Shown: positions 53,994 to 64,000, numbered from the stretch's first letter. The stretch is 64,000 bases of DNA from Vagococcus vulneris (GCF_003950515.1 NZ_NGJS01000011.1:1-64000); one strand, 5' to 3'. Notes: a model not told the origin generated them from the sequence alone. A program made the numbers and translations.

Positions 53994-54563
53994 TTACTGT
54001 GTCACAACTACCATCGTTGGACGTAAAACACGATCTTTTAAAATATAGCCTTTTTGAAGAATTTGAACAATTTCGTCTGGTTCTTGTCCGTCTTCACAAG
54101 GAACAGTTTGCACTGCTTGATGTAAATTAGGATCGAAAGGTTGACCTAAAGCTTCAATTTCTTCAACATTTGATTCATTAAGTGCATGTATCACACTTTC
54201 TCTTACCATTTCGATACCTTTTTTCATGCTTTCTCCATGTTCATCCGTTGCTTCAATGGCTAAAGCACGATCCAAATTATCCAGTGCTGGTAACAGTGAT
54301 TTTGCCAAATCTTGAGCACGATATTTAGCGGCGTCCTCACGTTCTTTTTTGTTGCGGTTACGCATGTTAGCAATTTCAGCCTGCGCACGTAAGAACTTAT
54401 CTTCCATATCTTTCAATTCATTTTCTACTTCATTAATTTTTGCTTCATCAGATAAATTGTCATGTTTACATTGACATTCTTCTGACTCACATTCTTTTAT
54501 TTCATCAACACATTCATCATTATTGCTATTATTTTCTTGTTGTTGTGTATGCTTTTCAGCCAC
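53994..54563 (-). CDS. grpE: Nucleotide exchange factor GrpE
   Basis: The 189-residue protein has a charged N-terminal coiled coil with several Cys (CESEECQCKH) and the conserved core DKFLRAQAEIANMRNRNKKE, LLPALDNLDRAL, and VLQKGYILKDRVLRPTMVVV. It releases ADP from DnaK. Confidence 0.97.
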   Translation of the reverse strand: MAEKHTQQQENNSNNDECVDEIKECESEECQCKHDNLSDEAKINEVENELKDMEDKFLRAQAEIANMRNRNKKEREDAAKYRAQDLAKSLLPALDNLDRALAIEATDEHGESMKKGIEMVRESVIHALNESNVEEIEALGQPFDPNLHQAVQTVPCEDGQEPDEIVQILQKGYILKDRVLRPTMVVVTQ

Positions 54564-54592
54564 TTTAAACCATCTCCTTCCAATGATTGTTA

Positions 54593-55630
54593 TTAAGTAC
54601 GATCAACACTGCGATAATAGTCTTCAAGATTTTCTGATACTTGTTGCGACACTGTATCCAACAAGCCTAACAATCTTGTATATGACATAGCAGTTGGACC
54701 CAGAAGTGCTATCACTCCACTACCATGTGATTGAACAGTATAAGTCGTCGTAATTAGACTCATGTCTTTTAAAAGAAAATTATCTAATTCATCACCAATT
54801 CGGATAACCTGATGGCGCTGACTTGGTAAAATCAGTTCAACAATCTGATCCCGATTATTTAAAAATGAATAGAGCGACTTAAATTGACTAACTTCTGTTG
54901 TAGATATTGCATCAAGTAAATTGATACCACCGCTGACATAAACTTCTTCATCAAACAACTGTGCAAACACAGTATCGAATAACTTTAACATATCTGCTGA
55001 ATTAGCAAAGTAACGTTGAAGTATCAACGGTATTTCTGTTTTTAATAATTGATAGACAGTTACTAAATCCCTACCCACCAACCGTTCATTAATAAGATTA
55101 GTCATCTTAGTTAAATCATCTGCGGATAGGATAGATGGAACTGTAAACACTTGACTCTCAACCGAACGCATATCTGTTATTAAAATAGCAATTAACTGAT
55201 ATGGGTTTAACTGAATTAGTTTAAAATCAGTCAATGTTCGATCTTTGATATCAGGTCCTAAAGAAAAAGCGGTGTAGTTCGTCACGTTTGAAAGTATCTC
55301 TGCAGATAAGGATAAGATTTCATCAGCAGCATTGAATGGTTTGTTCATTAGCTGCCTAATCTCATACTGCTCATCTATTGCTAACTGAGATGGTTGCAAT
55401 AAATTATCAACATAATAACGATACCCTTCAATCGATGGCATCCGCCCTGAAGATGAATGGACCTTCTGGATTAAACCTAAATCCTCAAGCTTAACCAGCT
55501 CATTTCGAATAGTTGCTGAACTAGCATCAATGCCGTTCTTTTTTAACGTATTCGAACCAATCGGACTTTTAGTATCTGTATACAAATCAACCAATAATTT
55601 AAAAATCCTTAGTTGTCTGTCACTCAACAC
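54593..55630 (-). CDS. hrcA: Heat-shock repressor HrcA
   Basis: The 345-residue CIRCE-binding repressor has an N-terminal winged helix (LSDRQLRIFKLLVDLYTDTK, SSATIRNELVKLEDLGLIQK) and a C-terminal GAF-like domain ending GPTAMSYTRLLGLLDTVSQ. It controls its own operon through the CIRCE sites upstream. Confidence 0.98.
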   Translation of the reverse strand: MLSDRQLRIFKLLVDLYTDTKSPIGSNTLKKNGIDASSATIRNELVKLEDLGLIQKVHSSSGRMPSIEGYRYYVDNLLQPSQLAIDEQYEIRQLMNKPFNAADEILSLSAEILSNVTNYTAFSLGPDIKDRTLTDFKLIQLNPYQLIAILITDMRSVESQVFTVPSILSADDLTKMTNLINERLVGRDLVTVYQLLKTEIPLILQRYFANSADMLKLFDTVFAQLFDEEVYVSGGINLLDAISTTEVSQFKSLYSFLNNRDQIVELILPSQRHQVIRIGDELDNFLLKDMSLITTTYTVQSHGSGVIALLGPTAMSYTRLLGLLDTVSQQVSENLEDYYRSVDRT

Positions 55631-55649
55631 CTAATCATCACCCTCTTTT

Positions 55650-55676
55650 TTGGCACTCTTATTTGTTAAGTGCCAA
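55650..55676. promoter_or_regulatory. CIRCE element, promoter-proximal variant
   Basis: TTGGCACTC-N9-AAGTGCCAA, symmetric G-C change against the standard TTAGCACTC. It is downstream of the -10 box and before hrcA. Confidence 0.85.
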
Positions 55677-55687
55677 CTACATTTATT

Positions 55688-55716
55688 AATATACCAACTA
55701 TATAAATAATTGTCAA
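55688..55716 (-). promoter_or_regulatory. Promoter of hrcA operon
   Basis: TTGACA and TATATT with a 17-bp spacer on the minus strand, between two CIRCE copies. Confidence 0.8.
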
Positions 55717-55733
55717 CAGATATCTCTCTTTTT

Positions 55734-55760
55734 TTAGCACTTAATCAATCAGAGTGCTAA
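55734..55760. promoter_or_regulatory. CIRCE element, upstream copy
   Basis: TTAGCACTT-N9-GAGTGCTAA, near consensus, upstream of the -35 box. Confidence 0.88.
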
Positions 55761-55825
55761 CGCTGGATAAACTGCATGAAATTAATGGTTAATCACTAGT
55801 TATAATTTCATTTTATTTTTATAAA

Positions 55826-55855
55826 TAAAAAAAAAGCACAGAATTTCTTCTGTAC
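55826..55855 (-). terminator. Terminator after hemW
   Basis: The minus strand GTACAGAA-GAAA-TTCTGTGC is followed by nine T. Confidence 0.85.
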
Positions 55856-56992
55856 CTACTTACTTAATAGAAACTTTTCAAACACATCATTACCAAGAAT
55901 TAAACCTTTATCAGTCAGTGATAAATAGTCTCCGTTTTGTTTTAACAAATTATCTTTAATCAAGCGTTCTGTAATCGCACCATACACGCTAGCAAAAGGC
56001 TGATTAAATTTTTTCTCAAACTGACGGGTCGATACACCCTTTAATTTTCGGAGTCCAAGAAACATCTCTTCCTCCATATGATTGATCAGTGTTAATTTTT
56101 CCTCATTGATAACCGGCAATCTATTTTCTCGTAACGGTTTTAGATAGTGTTGAATAGGTCCATGATTCTTATAGCGCCGATCACCCAAGTATCCACTGGC
56201 CCCTGCACCAAACCCGTAATAATGTTCATTATTCCAATAGACTAAATTATGTTTGCTTTCTTTACCCGGTAAAGAAAAATTGCTGATTTCATACTGTTGC
56301 CTACCTGCTTCAGTCATCCGAAAAATAGCACGTTCAAACATATCGCCTTCAACATCAATTCCTGGTAAATGCAATCGACCTTGTCTTGCCCAGTTGTAAA
56401 ACATGGTTTTATTCTCTAAAATTAGCGAATACAACGAATAATGAGGTAAGTTAAGGGATAATGCTTTATCTAATGTGTCTTCAAAACTTTCCATTGTTTG
56501 ATTGGGTAACGCAAAAATTAAATCTATACTGACATTTTGAAAATCAGCAATATCAAAAAGGTTCATTGTATCAAAAACATCTTGTGCTGTATGTTTGCGC
56601 CCAATTTTCTTTAATAGTCGATCATCAAATGACTGGACTCCCATTGACAACCTATTTACTCCATAACTTTGCAAAACCCTCAGCTTATCAAGTGTTAAAT
56701 CCCCTGGATTGGCTTCGACTGTAAATTCATTTTTTTCATTAAATGGCAGGTTTTCACGAATCCCGGCCAGAAGAACATCTAATTGCCTGGCACTTAACGA
56801 GGTCGGTGTCCCTCCACCGATATAAATTGTTTCAGTATCTGATGATGGATAAACTTCTTTTGTCAACTTAATTTCTTGAATCAACGCTTGGATATACTCA
56901 TCAACAGGCTGACCTTCAAGAAAAACTTTGTTAAAATCACAGTAAAAGCAGATATGCTCACAAAAAGGTATATGAATATACGCTGATGTCAT
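55856..56992 (-). CDS. hemW: Radical SAM protein HemW (HemN-like)
   Basis: The 378-residue protein has the radical-SAM cluster motif CEHICFYCDF (CxxxCxxC), SLYIYGGGTPTSL-like TIYIGGGTPTSL and the C-terminal HemN_C domain. The extra-fourth Cys pattern CxxxCxxCx is that of HemW, a heme chaperone, not coproporphyrinogen dehydrogenase. Confidence 0.93.
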   Translation of the reverse strand: MTSAYIHIPFCEHICFYCDFNKVFLEGQPVDEYIQALIQEIKLTKEVYPSSDTETIYIGGGTPTSLSARQLDVLLAGIRENLPFNEKNEFTVEANPGDLTLDKLRVLQSYGVNRLSMGVQSFDDRLLKKIGRKHTAQDVFDTMNLFDIADFQNVSIDLIFALPNQTMESFEDTLDKALSLNLPHYSLYSLILENKTMFYNWARQGRLHLPGIDVEGDMFERAIFRMTEAGRQQYEISNFSLPGKESKHNLVYWNNEHYYGFGAGASGYLGDRRYKNHGPIQHYLKPLRENRLPVINEEKLTLINHMEEEMFLGLRKLKGVSTRQFEKKFNQPFASVYGAITERLIKDNLLKQNGDYLSLTDKGLILGNDVFEKFLLSK

Positions 56993-57940
56993 TTATTTCT
57001 CCAATCCTTTGAAAAACTCACGTGTGTCTTGTTCATCTTGTCGTAATTGATTAATCAAACCATCCATACTATCAAATTTCATTTCTGAACGTAAAAAGTG
57101 ATACCATTTAACATCAACCTTTTCACCATAAATATCTTGATCAAAATCAAGTATATTGACTTCAATCGTCATAGGTCGATTTTTCTCAAAAGTAATATTA
57201 TAGCCAATTTGTGCCATCCCATCATACCAATGATCAGCAACTTTGATTTTAACTGCATAAACACCAACATTAGGAATCAATGATTGAATAGTTGGCTTTA
57301 CATTTGCTGTAGGATACCCTAACAATCTTCCGCGCTTATCGCCATGAACGACCGTTCCATGTATTTGATAAATATATCCTAGAAAATGATTAGCAGCTTC
57401 CATGTCACCATTTGCCATCATTTCACGAATATTTGTAGAGCTGATTTTTAAGTGGTCTTCGGTTTTCTCTTTAACTTCGATAACATCAAAACGACCCTTT
57501 GCAAAATTAGGTAAGGTTTGCATATTAGCGATATCAGCCTTTCCGTAAGTATAATCAAACCCTGCAACTGCAGCTTTTGCATGTAGTCCGACAATATACT
57601 CATCAACAAATTCCTGAGGTGATAAATTAGCAAATGCAGATGTAAATTCAATCACATAAAGAATATCCACACCAAGTGATGCCATCAATTCTTCTTTTTC
57701 TCTAACCGTTGTTAAATACTTAATTGACATCATGTCTACCTTTTGAAAAACAACTGATGGATGATGATTGAATGTCATTAAGGCTAATTTGATGCCTCTT
57801 CTGTCAGCCTCTTTTTTTGCTATTTTAATTACTTCTTGATGCCCGCGATGGACACCGTCGAAAAACCCGAGAGCCAAAACGACATCATTATTTGGTATAT
57901 CGTCAGCATAGTAAGGGTGATGTATTTTTATTACTTTCAT
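56993..57940 (-). CDS. ribF: Bifunctional riboflavin kinase/FAD synthetase
   Basis: The 315-residue enzyme makes FMN and FAD. N-terminal FAD synthetase VVLALGFFDGVHRGHQEVIK and ISSTNIREMMANGDM, C-terminal kinase GDKRGRLLGYPTANVKPTIQ and YDGMAQIGYNITF. ATG at 57940 follows GAGGAG. It stands between truB and hemW. Confidence 0.97.
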   Translation of the reverse strand: MKVIKIHHPYYADDIPNNDVVLALGFFDGVHRGHQEVIKIAKKEADRRGIKLALMTFNHHPSVVFQKVDMMSIKYLTTVREKEELMASLGVDILYVIEFTSAFANLSPQEFVDEYIVGLHAKAAVAGFDYTYGKADIANMQTLPNFAKGRFDVIEVKEKTEDHLKISSTNIREMMANGDMEAANHFLGYIYQIHGTVVHGDKRGRLLGYPTANVKPTIQSLIPNVGVYAVKIKVADHWYDGMAQIGYNITFEKNRPMTIEVNILDFDQDIYGEKVDVKWYHFLRSEMKFDSMDGLINQLRQDEQDTREFFKGLEK

Positions 57941-57960
57941 CAATTATATTCTCCTCTAAT

Positions 57961-58878
57961 TCAGTCATTTCGTAAGACTTTAATCGGTTTAATACAGTTA
58001 TTTTTATGTGGATGTTTTCCATACAAACATACAGCGTAGTTTTTGTAAAAAATCGCAACCGGTTTTTCCCAATCTACTAAACCAAAATAGTCATCTGGAA
58101 GTACAGAGCCATCCCTCACTCGCTTATATTGGTCAGATGAAATATCAATTCTCGTAAACTCAGTTAGTGCAGTTTCTAAAGGATATAAACAATCATCTAT
58201 ATTACCAGCACTCATCAATTCATTAACATCCTCAAGTGATACACTGTCTTTAGGGTAAAAGCCGCCACTGCTGATGCGAGTCAAGTCAGACATGTGGGCA
58301 GCCTTTCCAAGAAGTTTCCCTGTATCTACGGCTAATGTCCTTACGTATGTTCCTTTTCCACATTCGACTTCAAATTTCCATGATTGCGTTTTTTTTACGT
58401 CATCATAAATCGACGAACTTGTTCTTTTATATGAATAAATCTGTGCACACCTCGTAGGCCGTTCAACTGTTTCGCCAGCACGAGCATAGTCGTACAATCT
58501 ACGGCCATTTACTTTTACAGCTGAATACATGGGTGGTTTCTGCTTAATTTCGCCGATAAATCGTGACATAATTTCATCAATTTTTTCCTCTGGAATTTTC
58601 AAATCAAGAGGGGTCTCTTCAACTACTGCCCCACTTTTATCTTCTGTTTCAGTTGAGTAACCTAATGTAATTTCACCAATGTATATTTTCCGTGAGTCTT
58701 GAAGATATTCAACAACTTTAGTTGCTCGTCCGATACAAATTGGCAGAACACCATCAACATCCGGATCTAATGTTCCGCTATGACCTACCTTTTTTGTTCT
58801 CAAAATTTTTCTTAACTTAAACACACAGTCATGACTTGTCATGCCGCGCGGTTTCCATAAAGGAATAATTCCATTCAT
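57961..58878 (-). CDS. truB: tRNA pseudouridine-55 synthase
   Basis: The 305-residue enzyme makes psi55 in the T loop. NGIIPLWKPRGMTSHDCVFK, the catalytic Asp in GHSGTLDPDVDGVLPICIG, and KPPMYSAVKVNGRRLYDYAR are conserved. Coupled with ribF, as usual. Confidence 0.98.
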   Translation of the reverse strand: MNGIIPLWKPRGMTSHDCVFKLRKILRTKKVGHSGTLDPDVDGVLPICIGRATKVVEYLQDSRKIYIGEITLGYSTETEDKSGAVVEETPLDLKIPEEKIDEIMSRFIGEIKQKPPMYSAVKVNGRRLYDYARAGETVERPTRCAQIYSYKRTSSSIYDDVKKTQSWKFEVECGKGTYVRTLAVDTGKLLGKAAHMSDLTRISSGGFYPKDSVSLEDVNELMSAGNIDDCLYPLETALTEFTRIDISSDQYKRVRDGSVLPDDYFGLVDWEKPVAIFYKNYAVCLYGKHPHKNNCIKPIKVLRND

Positions 58879-58910
58879 TTTTCATACTCCCTTTTTAAAA
58901 AGTCCTTACT

Positions 58911-58918
58911 ATTATAAC
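58911..58918 (-). promoter_or_regulatory. Extended -10 promoter of truB-ribF-hemW
   Basis: TGTTATAAT on the minus strand about 33 bp before truB. Confidence 0.45.
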
Positions 58919-59035
58919 ACAATTTATTAGTAGCAGATAAAGATCCTCACAAACAAAATAGCAGCAAAAAATAAATCCATAGATTTTGATAGTAATTAAT
59001 GTCAAAGGCTATCTCATAGGAAATACAATAAAAAA

Positions 59036-59071
59036 CTGCTGTTACAGGTAGGAATACCTGTAACTGGCAGC
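59036..59071. terminator. Bidirectional terminator after the oxidoreductase gene
   Basis: GTTACAGGTA-GGAA-TACCTGTAAC within a longer CTGC/GCAG stem, with T runs on both strands. The leftward side serves the oxidoreductase gene. Confidence 0.8.
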
Positions 59072-59113
59072 TTTTCAGTGTTTATATTAGAATTATCTAT
59101 CAGGAAATTGAAA

Positions 59114-60073
59114 CTACAGCTCCCAATCCCATGCATGTCTCATATCATCCATCAAATGAATCACTCTATTAGTTACTTCACGATGATCTACTTTTAATGT
59201 ACCGGTTTTTACCAACTCATTTAATTGATCCATTTCATAATTAAAGACATCGTAACCGTCACCTTCTTTTAAAACAACGACTTCACCATCATTTAAATAA
59301 ATTGTCCCAGTCGTAGCTCTTGGAAATTCATTAATGACCAAATATCCTTGATCACCGGATAAGATAATCTGTTTAGGCATTTTACCTCTAAAAGAAATCA
59401 TCACAGAGGCCAATTCCCCGGTGGCCGTTTTTAAAATCGTTGTTGATTTTTCATCCACATCTGTTTCTGACATGACGACTTCACTTGAAATAAGCTCAGT
59501 GTCAGTTCCAAGTAAATAGACAGCCGCTGATAACGCATATGTACCGATATCAAATAGCGCTCCCCCACCTTTTTCTTTTGAAAAAAAGCGGTTATCTGGA
59601 TCAAATTCTTTACAGCTACCAAATGTGACATTAATACTGCTGAGTTTCCCTAAGATATTCTGAGACAATAAGTCTTGAACCTTTAGATATAGCGGCATAT
59701 AGAACAAACTAACTGCTTCCATCAATACAAGGTCTCGTTCCTTTGCAATCGTAAACAACTCCTGCGACTGTTCTCCCGTTAGAACCATAACCTTTTCACA
59801 TAAAACATGTTTACCAGCTAGAAGAGCCCGTTTAGCATAATCATAATGTGTTTGATTCGGTGAACCTATATATACGACTTGAAGAGCTGGTTGCTGTATA
59901 AAGTCATCATAATCAGTATAACCAAGCGGTAACTTATGAGTAATCAAAAACTTTTCCAACGAAACTGGATTGCGATTGAAAACACTTTGAATAGTGTATT
60001 TTTTTTTGTCAATTTGGTTAACAAATTCTGTGGAAATCCACCCTGTCCCAACAACGCCAATATTCTTTATCAT
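59114..60073 (-). CDS. Gfo/Idh/MocA-family oxidoreductase
   Basis: The 319-residue protein has the NAD(P) Rossmann motif GVVGTGWISTEFVNQI and the family signature ALLAGKHVLCEKVMVLTGEQ (CEKP-like EKV). The C-terminal domain EKGGGALFDIGTYALSAAVY is also typical. Substrate unknown; most relatives act on sugars. Confidence 0.92.
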   Translation of the reverse strand: MIKNIGVVGTGWISTEFVNQIDKKKYTIQSVFNRNPVSLEKFLITHKLPLGYTDYDDFIQQPALQVVYIGSPNQTHYDYAKRALLAGKHVLCEKVMVLTGEQSQELFTIAKERDLVLMEAVSLFYMPLYLKVQDLLSQNILGKLSSINVTFGSCKEFDPDNRFFSKEKGGGALFDIGTYALSAAVYLLGTDTELISSEVVMSETDVDEKSTTILKTATGELASVMISFRGKMPKQIILSGDQGYLVINEFPRATTGTIYLNDGEVVVLKEGDGYDVFNYEMDQLNELVKTGTLKVDHREVTNRVIHLMDDMRHAWDWEL

Positions 60074-60095
60074 TATTGTCCCCCCAATAAATGTT

Positions 60096-60126
60096 TAAAA
60101 AAGACCTAGAGACTTAGCTCCAGGTC
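60096..60126 (-). terminator. Terminator after asnS
   Basis: The minus strand GACCTGGAG-loop-CTCTAGGTC is followed by TTTTTT. Confidence 0.75.
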
Positions 60127-60145
60127 AGAACTCTCAATTTTCAAT

Positions 60146-61444
60146 CTATGGATAAATACGGTGAAGTAAACGCGGAAACGGACTTGCTTCACGCACATGA
60201 TCAATACCGCAAACCCAAGTAACCGTACGCTCTAAACCTAAACCGAAACCTGAGTGAGGAACCGGACCATATTTTTGCAGATCCAAATACCATTCATAGT
60301 CTTTTCGGTCTAATCCGTCTTTTTCAATTTGTTCTAAAATATAATCGTAGCCGATTGCTCGTTCGCTACCTCCAATAATTTCACCATATCCTTCTGGTGC
60401 AATTAAATCAGCTCGAATAACAACATCATCGCGTGTAGGATGTGGCTTCATGTAGAACGGACTCATTGATTTTGGATAATTCATTATAAAAACAGGTTTT
60501 TCATAATGATTAGCAATAAACGTTTCATGAGGCGAACCAAAATCGTCACCCCAAGTTATATCGTCGAATCCATTTTCTTGAAGAAGTTTAACAGCTTCAT
60601 CATAAGAAATACGAGGAAACGGTAATACTGTATATTTTTTAAGTAATTCTTTGTCACGTCCCAAAACGTCTAAGGCGTAATCACAATTTTCAAGAACTTT
60701 TTCTATCATAAATGCAACATATTGCTCCTGAATTTCTAAACTTTCATCTTGTGACACGAAAGCCATCTCAGGTTCCATCATCCAAAACTCAGTTAAGTGA
60801 CGGCGTGTTTTTGATTTTTCTGCACGGAAAGTCGGACCAAATGAAAAAACTTTTCCAAAAGCCATAGCAGCAGCTTCTAAGTATAATTGACCCGTTTGTG
60901 ATAAATAAGCTGGCGAACCAAAGTAATCCGTTTCGAAAAGTTCAGTAGTTCCTTCAGGTGCACTTGCAGTTAAGATTGGTGGATCAATTTTAATAAATCC
61001 ACGCTCATTAAAAAATTCATATGTCGCACGAATTAATTCATTTCTAACTTGCATAATGGCATGCTGTCTCGATGAGCGCAACCATAAATGACGATGATCC
61101 ATTAAAAAATCCGTTCCGTGTTCTTTAGGTGTGATTGGATAATCGTGACTTTCCCCAATAACTTCGATACCGGTAACACCGATTTCATAACCAAACTTAG
61201 AACGAGTATCCTCGCGTATTTCACCAGTTATCATGACTGCTGTTTCTTGATGTAAGTTTTTGGCTAAGTCAAATAGTTCGTCACCTACTTCACTTTTTAC
61301 GATAACACCTTGAAAATAAGCTGTTCCATCTCTTAATTGTAGAAAAGCAATTTTTCCGCTTGACCGTTTGTTTGCAACCCAAGCTCCAATTTTTACTGTT
61401 TCCCCTACATGATTCTTTGAATCAATAATCTGTATTGTTTCCAT
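60146..61444 (-). CDS. asnS: Asparaginyl-tRNA synthetase
   Basis: The 432-residue class IIb synthetase has the N-terminal OB fold ([25 protein letters not shown]), motif 2 [20 protein letters not shown] and motif 3 [16 protein letters not shown]. It follows aspB by 17 bp in the conserved aspB-asnS order. Confidence 0.98.
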   Translation of the reverse strand: METIQIIDSKNHVGETVKIGAWVANKRSSGKIAFLQLRDGTAYFQGVIVKSEVGDELFDLAKNLHQETAVMITGEIREDTRSKFGYEIGVTGIEVIGESHDYPITPKEHGTDFLMDHRHLWLRSSRQHAIMQVRNELIRATYEFFNERGFIKIDPPILTASAPEGTTELFETDYFGSPAYLSQTGQLYLEAAAMAFGKVFSFGPTFRAEKSKTRRHLTEFWMMEPEMAFVSQDESLEIQEQYVAFMIEKVLENCDYALDVLGRDKELLKKYTVLPFPRISYDEAVKLLQENGFDDITWGDDFGSPHETFIANHYEKPVFIMNYPKSMSPFYMKPHPTRDDVVIRADLIAPEGYGEIIGGSERAIGYDYILEQIEKDGLDRKDYEWYLDLQKYGPVPHSGFGLGLERTVTWVCGIDHVREASPFPRLLHRIYP

Positions 61445-61461
61445 GCTAACGCTCCATCCAT

Positions 61462-62655
61462 TTATCTATTATTAATTTTATGCTCAACAAATTCATGAAT
61501 TCGTTTCACTGCTTCTTTTAGTACATTTAAATCTGATGCATAGCTTAAGCGAATATTGGTCTTAGTTCCAAATCCTTCGCCAGTAACGACTGCTACATGA
61601 GCATCTGTTAATAAATCCTCCACAAAATCAGACACACTATCATAGCCACATTGTATCAATGTTTCAGAAATCTCAGGGTATAAATAAAATGCACCATGAG
61701 GTTTTTCAACTTTAAATCCAGGAACGGCGGCTACAAGAGGGTAGATAACGTTTAGTCGTTCCTCAAACGCACGTCTCATTTCTTCAACGCTCTCTTGATT
61801 ACCAGTTAATGCTTCAATAGCAGCAAATTGACTAACAGTTGTTAAATTACTCGTTGATTGGCTGATTAATTTATTCATTTGTTTGATGATTTCCGAATTA
61901 CCTAGCGCATACCCGACTCGCCATCCTGTCATTGAGTAAGCTTTAGATACACCATTGACAACAACCGTCTGTCGACGTATTGCTTCACTTAAACTGACAA
62001 TCGGCGTAAATCTATGACCGTTATATACAAGTTTACCATAAATATCATCTGCAATAATCAATACACCATGTTGAACAGCCCAATCACCGATTAATTTCAA
62101 TTCCTTTGCTGAATAAATCATGCCTGTTGGATTTGATGGCGTATTAATCATAATAGCTTTTGTTTTTTTAGTTAAAACTGCGTCCAGCTGTTTCACCGTA
62201 ACTTTGTAATCATTCTGCTGATCAGTTTCAACAAAAACCGGTACACCCTCGGCTAGCTCTACTTGCGCACCATAACTAACCCAATACGGAACAGGAATAA
62301 TCACTTCATCCAGCGGATTCAGGATAGTTTGAAACAGGGCATATAGAATAAATTTAGCCCCTGTCCCCGCAACAACCTCATTAGTCTGATAGGTCACACC
62401 ATAATCGCTTGCTGTTCGTTTGACTATTGCATCAATCAATGCGGGCAAACCACTGGCGGCTGTATAAAAACTTGCCTGTCCGTTTGAAATTGCAGAAATA
62501 GCTGCTTCTTTGATTCTTTCAGGTGTTTGAAAATCCGGTTCACCTAAGGTCAAGCTAAGCACATCAATCCCTTGCTCTTTCAACTTTTGCGCTTTAGCAG
62601 CAGCGGCAAGAGTAGCAGACGGTTTAATTTGAGTGACTCGTTTTGAAAGTTCCAT
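61462..62655 (-). CDS. aspB: PLP-dependent aspartate/aromatic aminotransferase (AspB-like)
   Basis: The 397-residue fold-type I aminotransferase has the PLP Lys in [19 protein letters not shown] and the Arg in [20 protein letters not shown] and NTPSNPTGM are also conserved. It probably makes aspartate from oxaloacetate. Confidence 0.96.
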   Translation of the reverse strand: MELSKRVTQIKPSATLAAAAKAQKLKEQGIDVLSLTLGEPDFQTPERIKEAAISAISNGQASFYTAASGLPALIDAIVKRTASDYGVTYQTNEVVAGTGAKFILYALFQTILNPLDEVIIPVPYWVSYGAQVELAEGVPVFVETDQQNDYKVTVKQLDAVLTKKTKAIMINTPSNPTGMIYSAKELKLIGDWAVQHGVLIIADDIYGKLVYNGHRFTPIVSLSEAIRRQTVVVNGVSKAYSMTGWRVGYALGNSEIIKQMNKLISQSTSNLTTVSQFAAIEALTGNQESVEEMRRAFEERLNVIYPLVAAVPGFKVEKPHGAFYLYPEISETLIQCGYDSVSDFVEDLLTDAHVAVVTGEGFGTKTNIRLSYASDLNVLKEAVKRIHEFVEHKINNR

Positions 62656-62665
62656 TACCTAACCC

Positions 62666-63154
62666 CTATACATTTTTTATTTCTTCAACTATTTTTAAAT
62701 CAGAATAATCTACGAGATAATAAGTTAATCCATGTTCTTTACTAGAAGTAACAATCTCCCAAACAGGCTTACCCTTTTGAATACCGAGCGAAACTTTCTT
62801 TACATGATCTGAACTATTCTTTTCTAGTATAGAACGTATAACTTCATCTTCCGTCGTTCCTTTATCTTGATTCATGATAACGGCTTCGCTGCCGTCATCA
62901 GGTATGAAAACAGTCAAATTATTGCCTTTTTCATCGGTTCCAAGCACTGTAAAATAGGTTTTTTCTCTAGTAAACCAATAAAAATCATTCATTCGTTGAA
63001 TCCCGGCAATTTCAGCTGCTACTTGTCTAGCTTCACTGCGTGCTTTACGAAGCGGACGATTGCCTGCCCAGATTATCAAAAAACTGCCGACAATAAAAAT
63101 AATTATGACAGAAGTGATTATTTTTAAAACCTTTTCCTGTTTTCTTTTTTTCAA
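62666..63154 (-). CDS. YpmB-like membrane-anchored protein (DUF5590)
   Basis: The 162-residue protein has one N-terminal membrane helix (VLKIITSVIIIFIVGSFLII, residues 9-28) and an external domain. It stands between dinG and aspB as ypmB does in Bacilli. Function unknown. Confidence 0.8.
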   Translation of the reverse strand: MKKRKQEKVLKIITSVIIIFIVGSFLIIWAGNRPLRKARSEARQVAAEIAGIQRMNDFYWFTREKTYFTVLGTDEKGNNLTVFIPDDGSEAVIMNQDKGTTEDEVIRSILEKNSSDHVKKVSLGIQKGKPVWEIVTSSKEHGLTYYLVDYSDLKIVEEIKNV

Positions 63155-63201
63155 TTTGTCACCCCGCTTATTTCACTATTATATCAGAAAAAGCCAAATT
63201 T

Positions 63202-64000
63202 TTAAGAGGTTTTATTAAAAAATTCTTCTGTTAATCTTAACATCCCAAATTGATTAACCACTTTTATCGTCAGCTGTTCAGGTAAATACGATTCAAGCAA
63301 TTTATGATAACTGCTACTAACCAGACGATTATCTAAAACAATCATTACTCCGCGGTCAGATTCTCGTCGCAGTAATCTTCCTAGACCTTGCCTTAATCTA
63401 AGCCCTGCTTTCGGTAGCGCATCAGCATAAAAAGGATTTTCACCTTGAGCTGTTAAATATGCATTTCGGATCTTTACTAGAGGACGATTAGGTGGATCAA
63501 ACGGCAACTTTGTAATAATAATCGCATCTAAAGACTGACTGCTTAAATCAATCCCCTCCCAAAAACTGTCTGCGCCTAAAATGATTACTCGATTTCCTTT
63601 TGCAAAGCGTTTTACAATCTTTTCATTACTCCCAGTAATATTTTGAGCTAAAAGATCAATACCAAGCTTTTGACAGACTGGTAATAACAAGTGATAAACT
63701 TCTTTAAGCACTTGATGCGATGTAAACAATAGCAGCATGCGCTTTAAATTTTCTGTCGAGCATAATTTATCCACCATTTGACTAATCAATCGACTAAATT
63801 CGGGAATATTGCCGAAATCGATTTCTTGATCATACACAAGAAATTCTGTTTGAGTAGTATAGTCATATAAATCATCTGTCTTATACTTTGCAACCTGTGT
63901 CAAATTTAATTGTGTTTCATAATAGGTGCTATCCGTGTCTATCTGCAATGTCCCTCCGGTAAAGATAACCTTCTTAAATGATTGATACCAAGCAGTATTT
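63202..64000 (-). CDS. dinG: DinG-family helicase/exonuclease, 3' part (5' end outside window)
   Basis: The frame is open to the window edge (FKKVIFTGGTLQID is in frame). The visible part has XPD-type helicase motifs: LLLFTSHQVLKEVYHLLLPV, RVIILGADSFWEGIDLSSQ (motif V) and GLRLRQGLGRLLRRESDRG (motif VI). It repairs or unwinds damaged and RNA-DNA hybrid DNA; in Firmicutes the protein usually carries an N-terminal exonuclease, not visible here. Confidence 0.92.
   Translation of the reverse strand, partial: NTAWYQSFKKVIFTGGTLQIDTDSTYYETQLNLTQVAKYKTDDLYDYTTQTEFLVYDQEIDFGNIPEFSRLISQMVDKLCSTENLKRMLLLFTSHQVLKEVYHLLLPVCQKLGIDLLAQNITGSNEKIVKRFAKGNRVIILGADSFWEGIDLSSQSLDAIIITKLPFDPPNRPLVKIRNAYLTAQGENPFYADALPKAGLRLRQGLGRLLRRESDRGVMIVLDNRLVSSSYHKLLESYLPEQLTIKVVNQFGMLRLTEEFFNKTS

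Overview
The window is low-GC Firmicutes DNA. Its housekeeping genes stand in an order typical of Lactobacillales: trmD-rplS, rimM, khpA-rpsP, ffh-ylxM, gnd with a CovR/ArlR-type two-component system, hrcA-grpE-dnaK-dnaJ with CIRCE, ribF-truB, and dinG-ypmB-aspB-asnS. The L19 protein and the gene order point to Enterococcaceae (an Enterococcus/Vagococcus-like host); this is inference, since no 16S gene is present.

Positions 1-1573 are host DNA left of an insertion: an IS3-family transposase (orfB whole, end of orfA), a decayed small gene with two in-frame stops, and the displaced last codons plus terminator of rplS. Positions about 1573-38700 are a complete temperate siphophage integrated in the 3' end of rplS; the two att copies are exactly 37,111 bp apart. 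The phage carries its own version of the last L19 codons, with only synonymous differences, so the host gene is restored.

The prophage reads leftward for lytic functions. From right to left: integrase; a lysogeny block on the + strand (cI, ImmA-like protease and a 403-aa accessory protein with an Mrr-N/PUA-like sensor and membrane helices); cro-side small genes; a roughly 360-nt untranslated + strand transcript that shows an exact anti-Shine-Dalgarno loop; small membrane peptides; replication/recombination genes (SMC-like ATPase, AAA protein, DUF669, helicase, primase, RusA); a late regulator; a membrane 'moron' with its own promoter and terminator; TerS/TerL, portal, MuF, scaffold, capsid, connectors, tail proteins with a -1 frameshift chaperone pair, tape measure, Dit, tail endopeptidase, a receptor-binding protein, and the lysis genes. 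The receptor-binding protein ends in an S11 D-Ala-D-Ala carboxypeptidase-like domain whose motifs occur in circularly permuted order (KTG before SxxK and SxN).

From 38665 to the right edge everything is host core genome, almost all on the minus strand: ribosome/tRNA modification (rplS, trmD, rimM, khpA, rpsP, truB), protein targeting (ffh, ylxM), stress chaperones, zinc uptake, pentose phosphate (gnd), flavin kinase, asparaginyl-tRNA synthetase and a truncated dinG.
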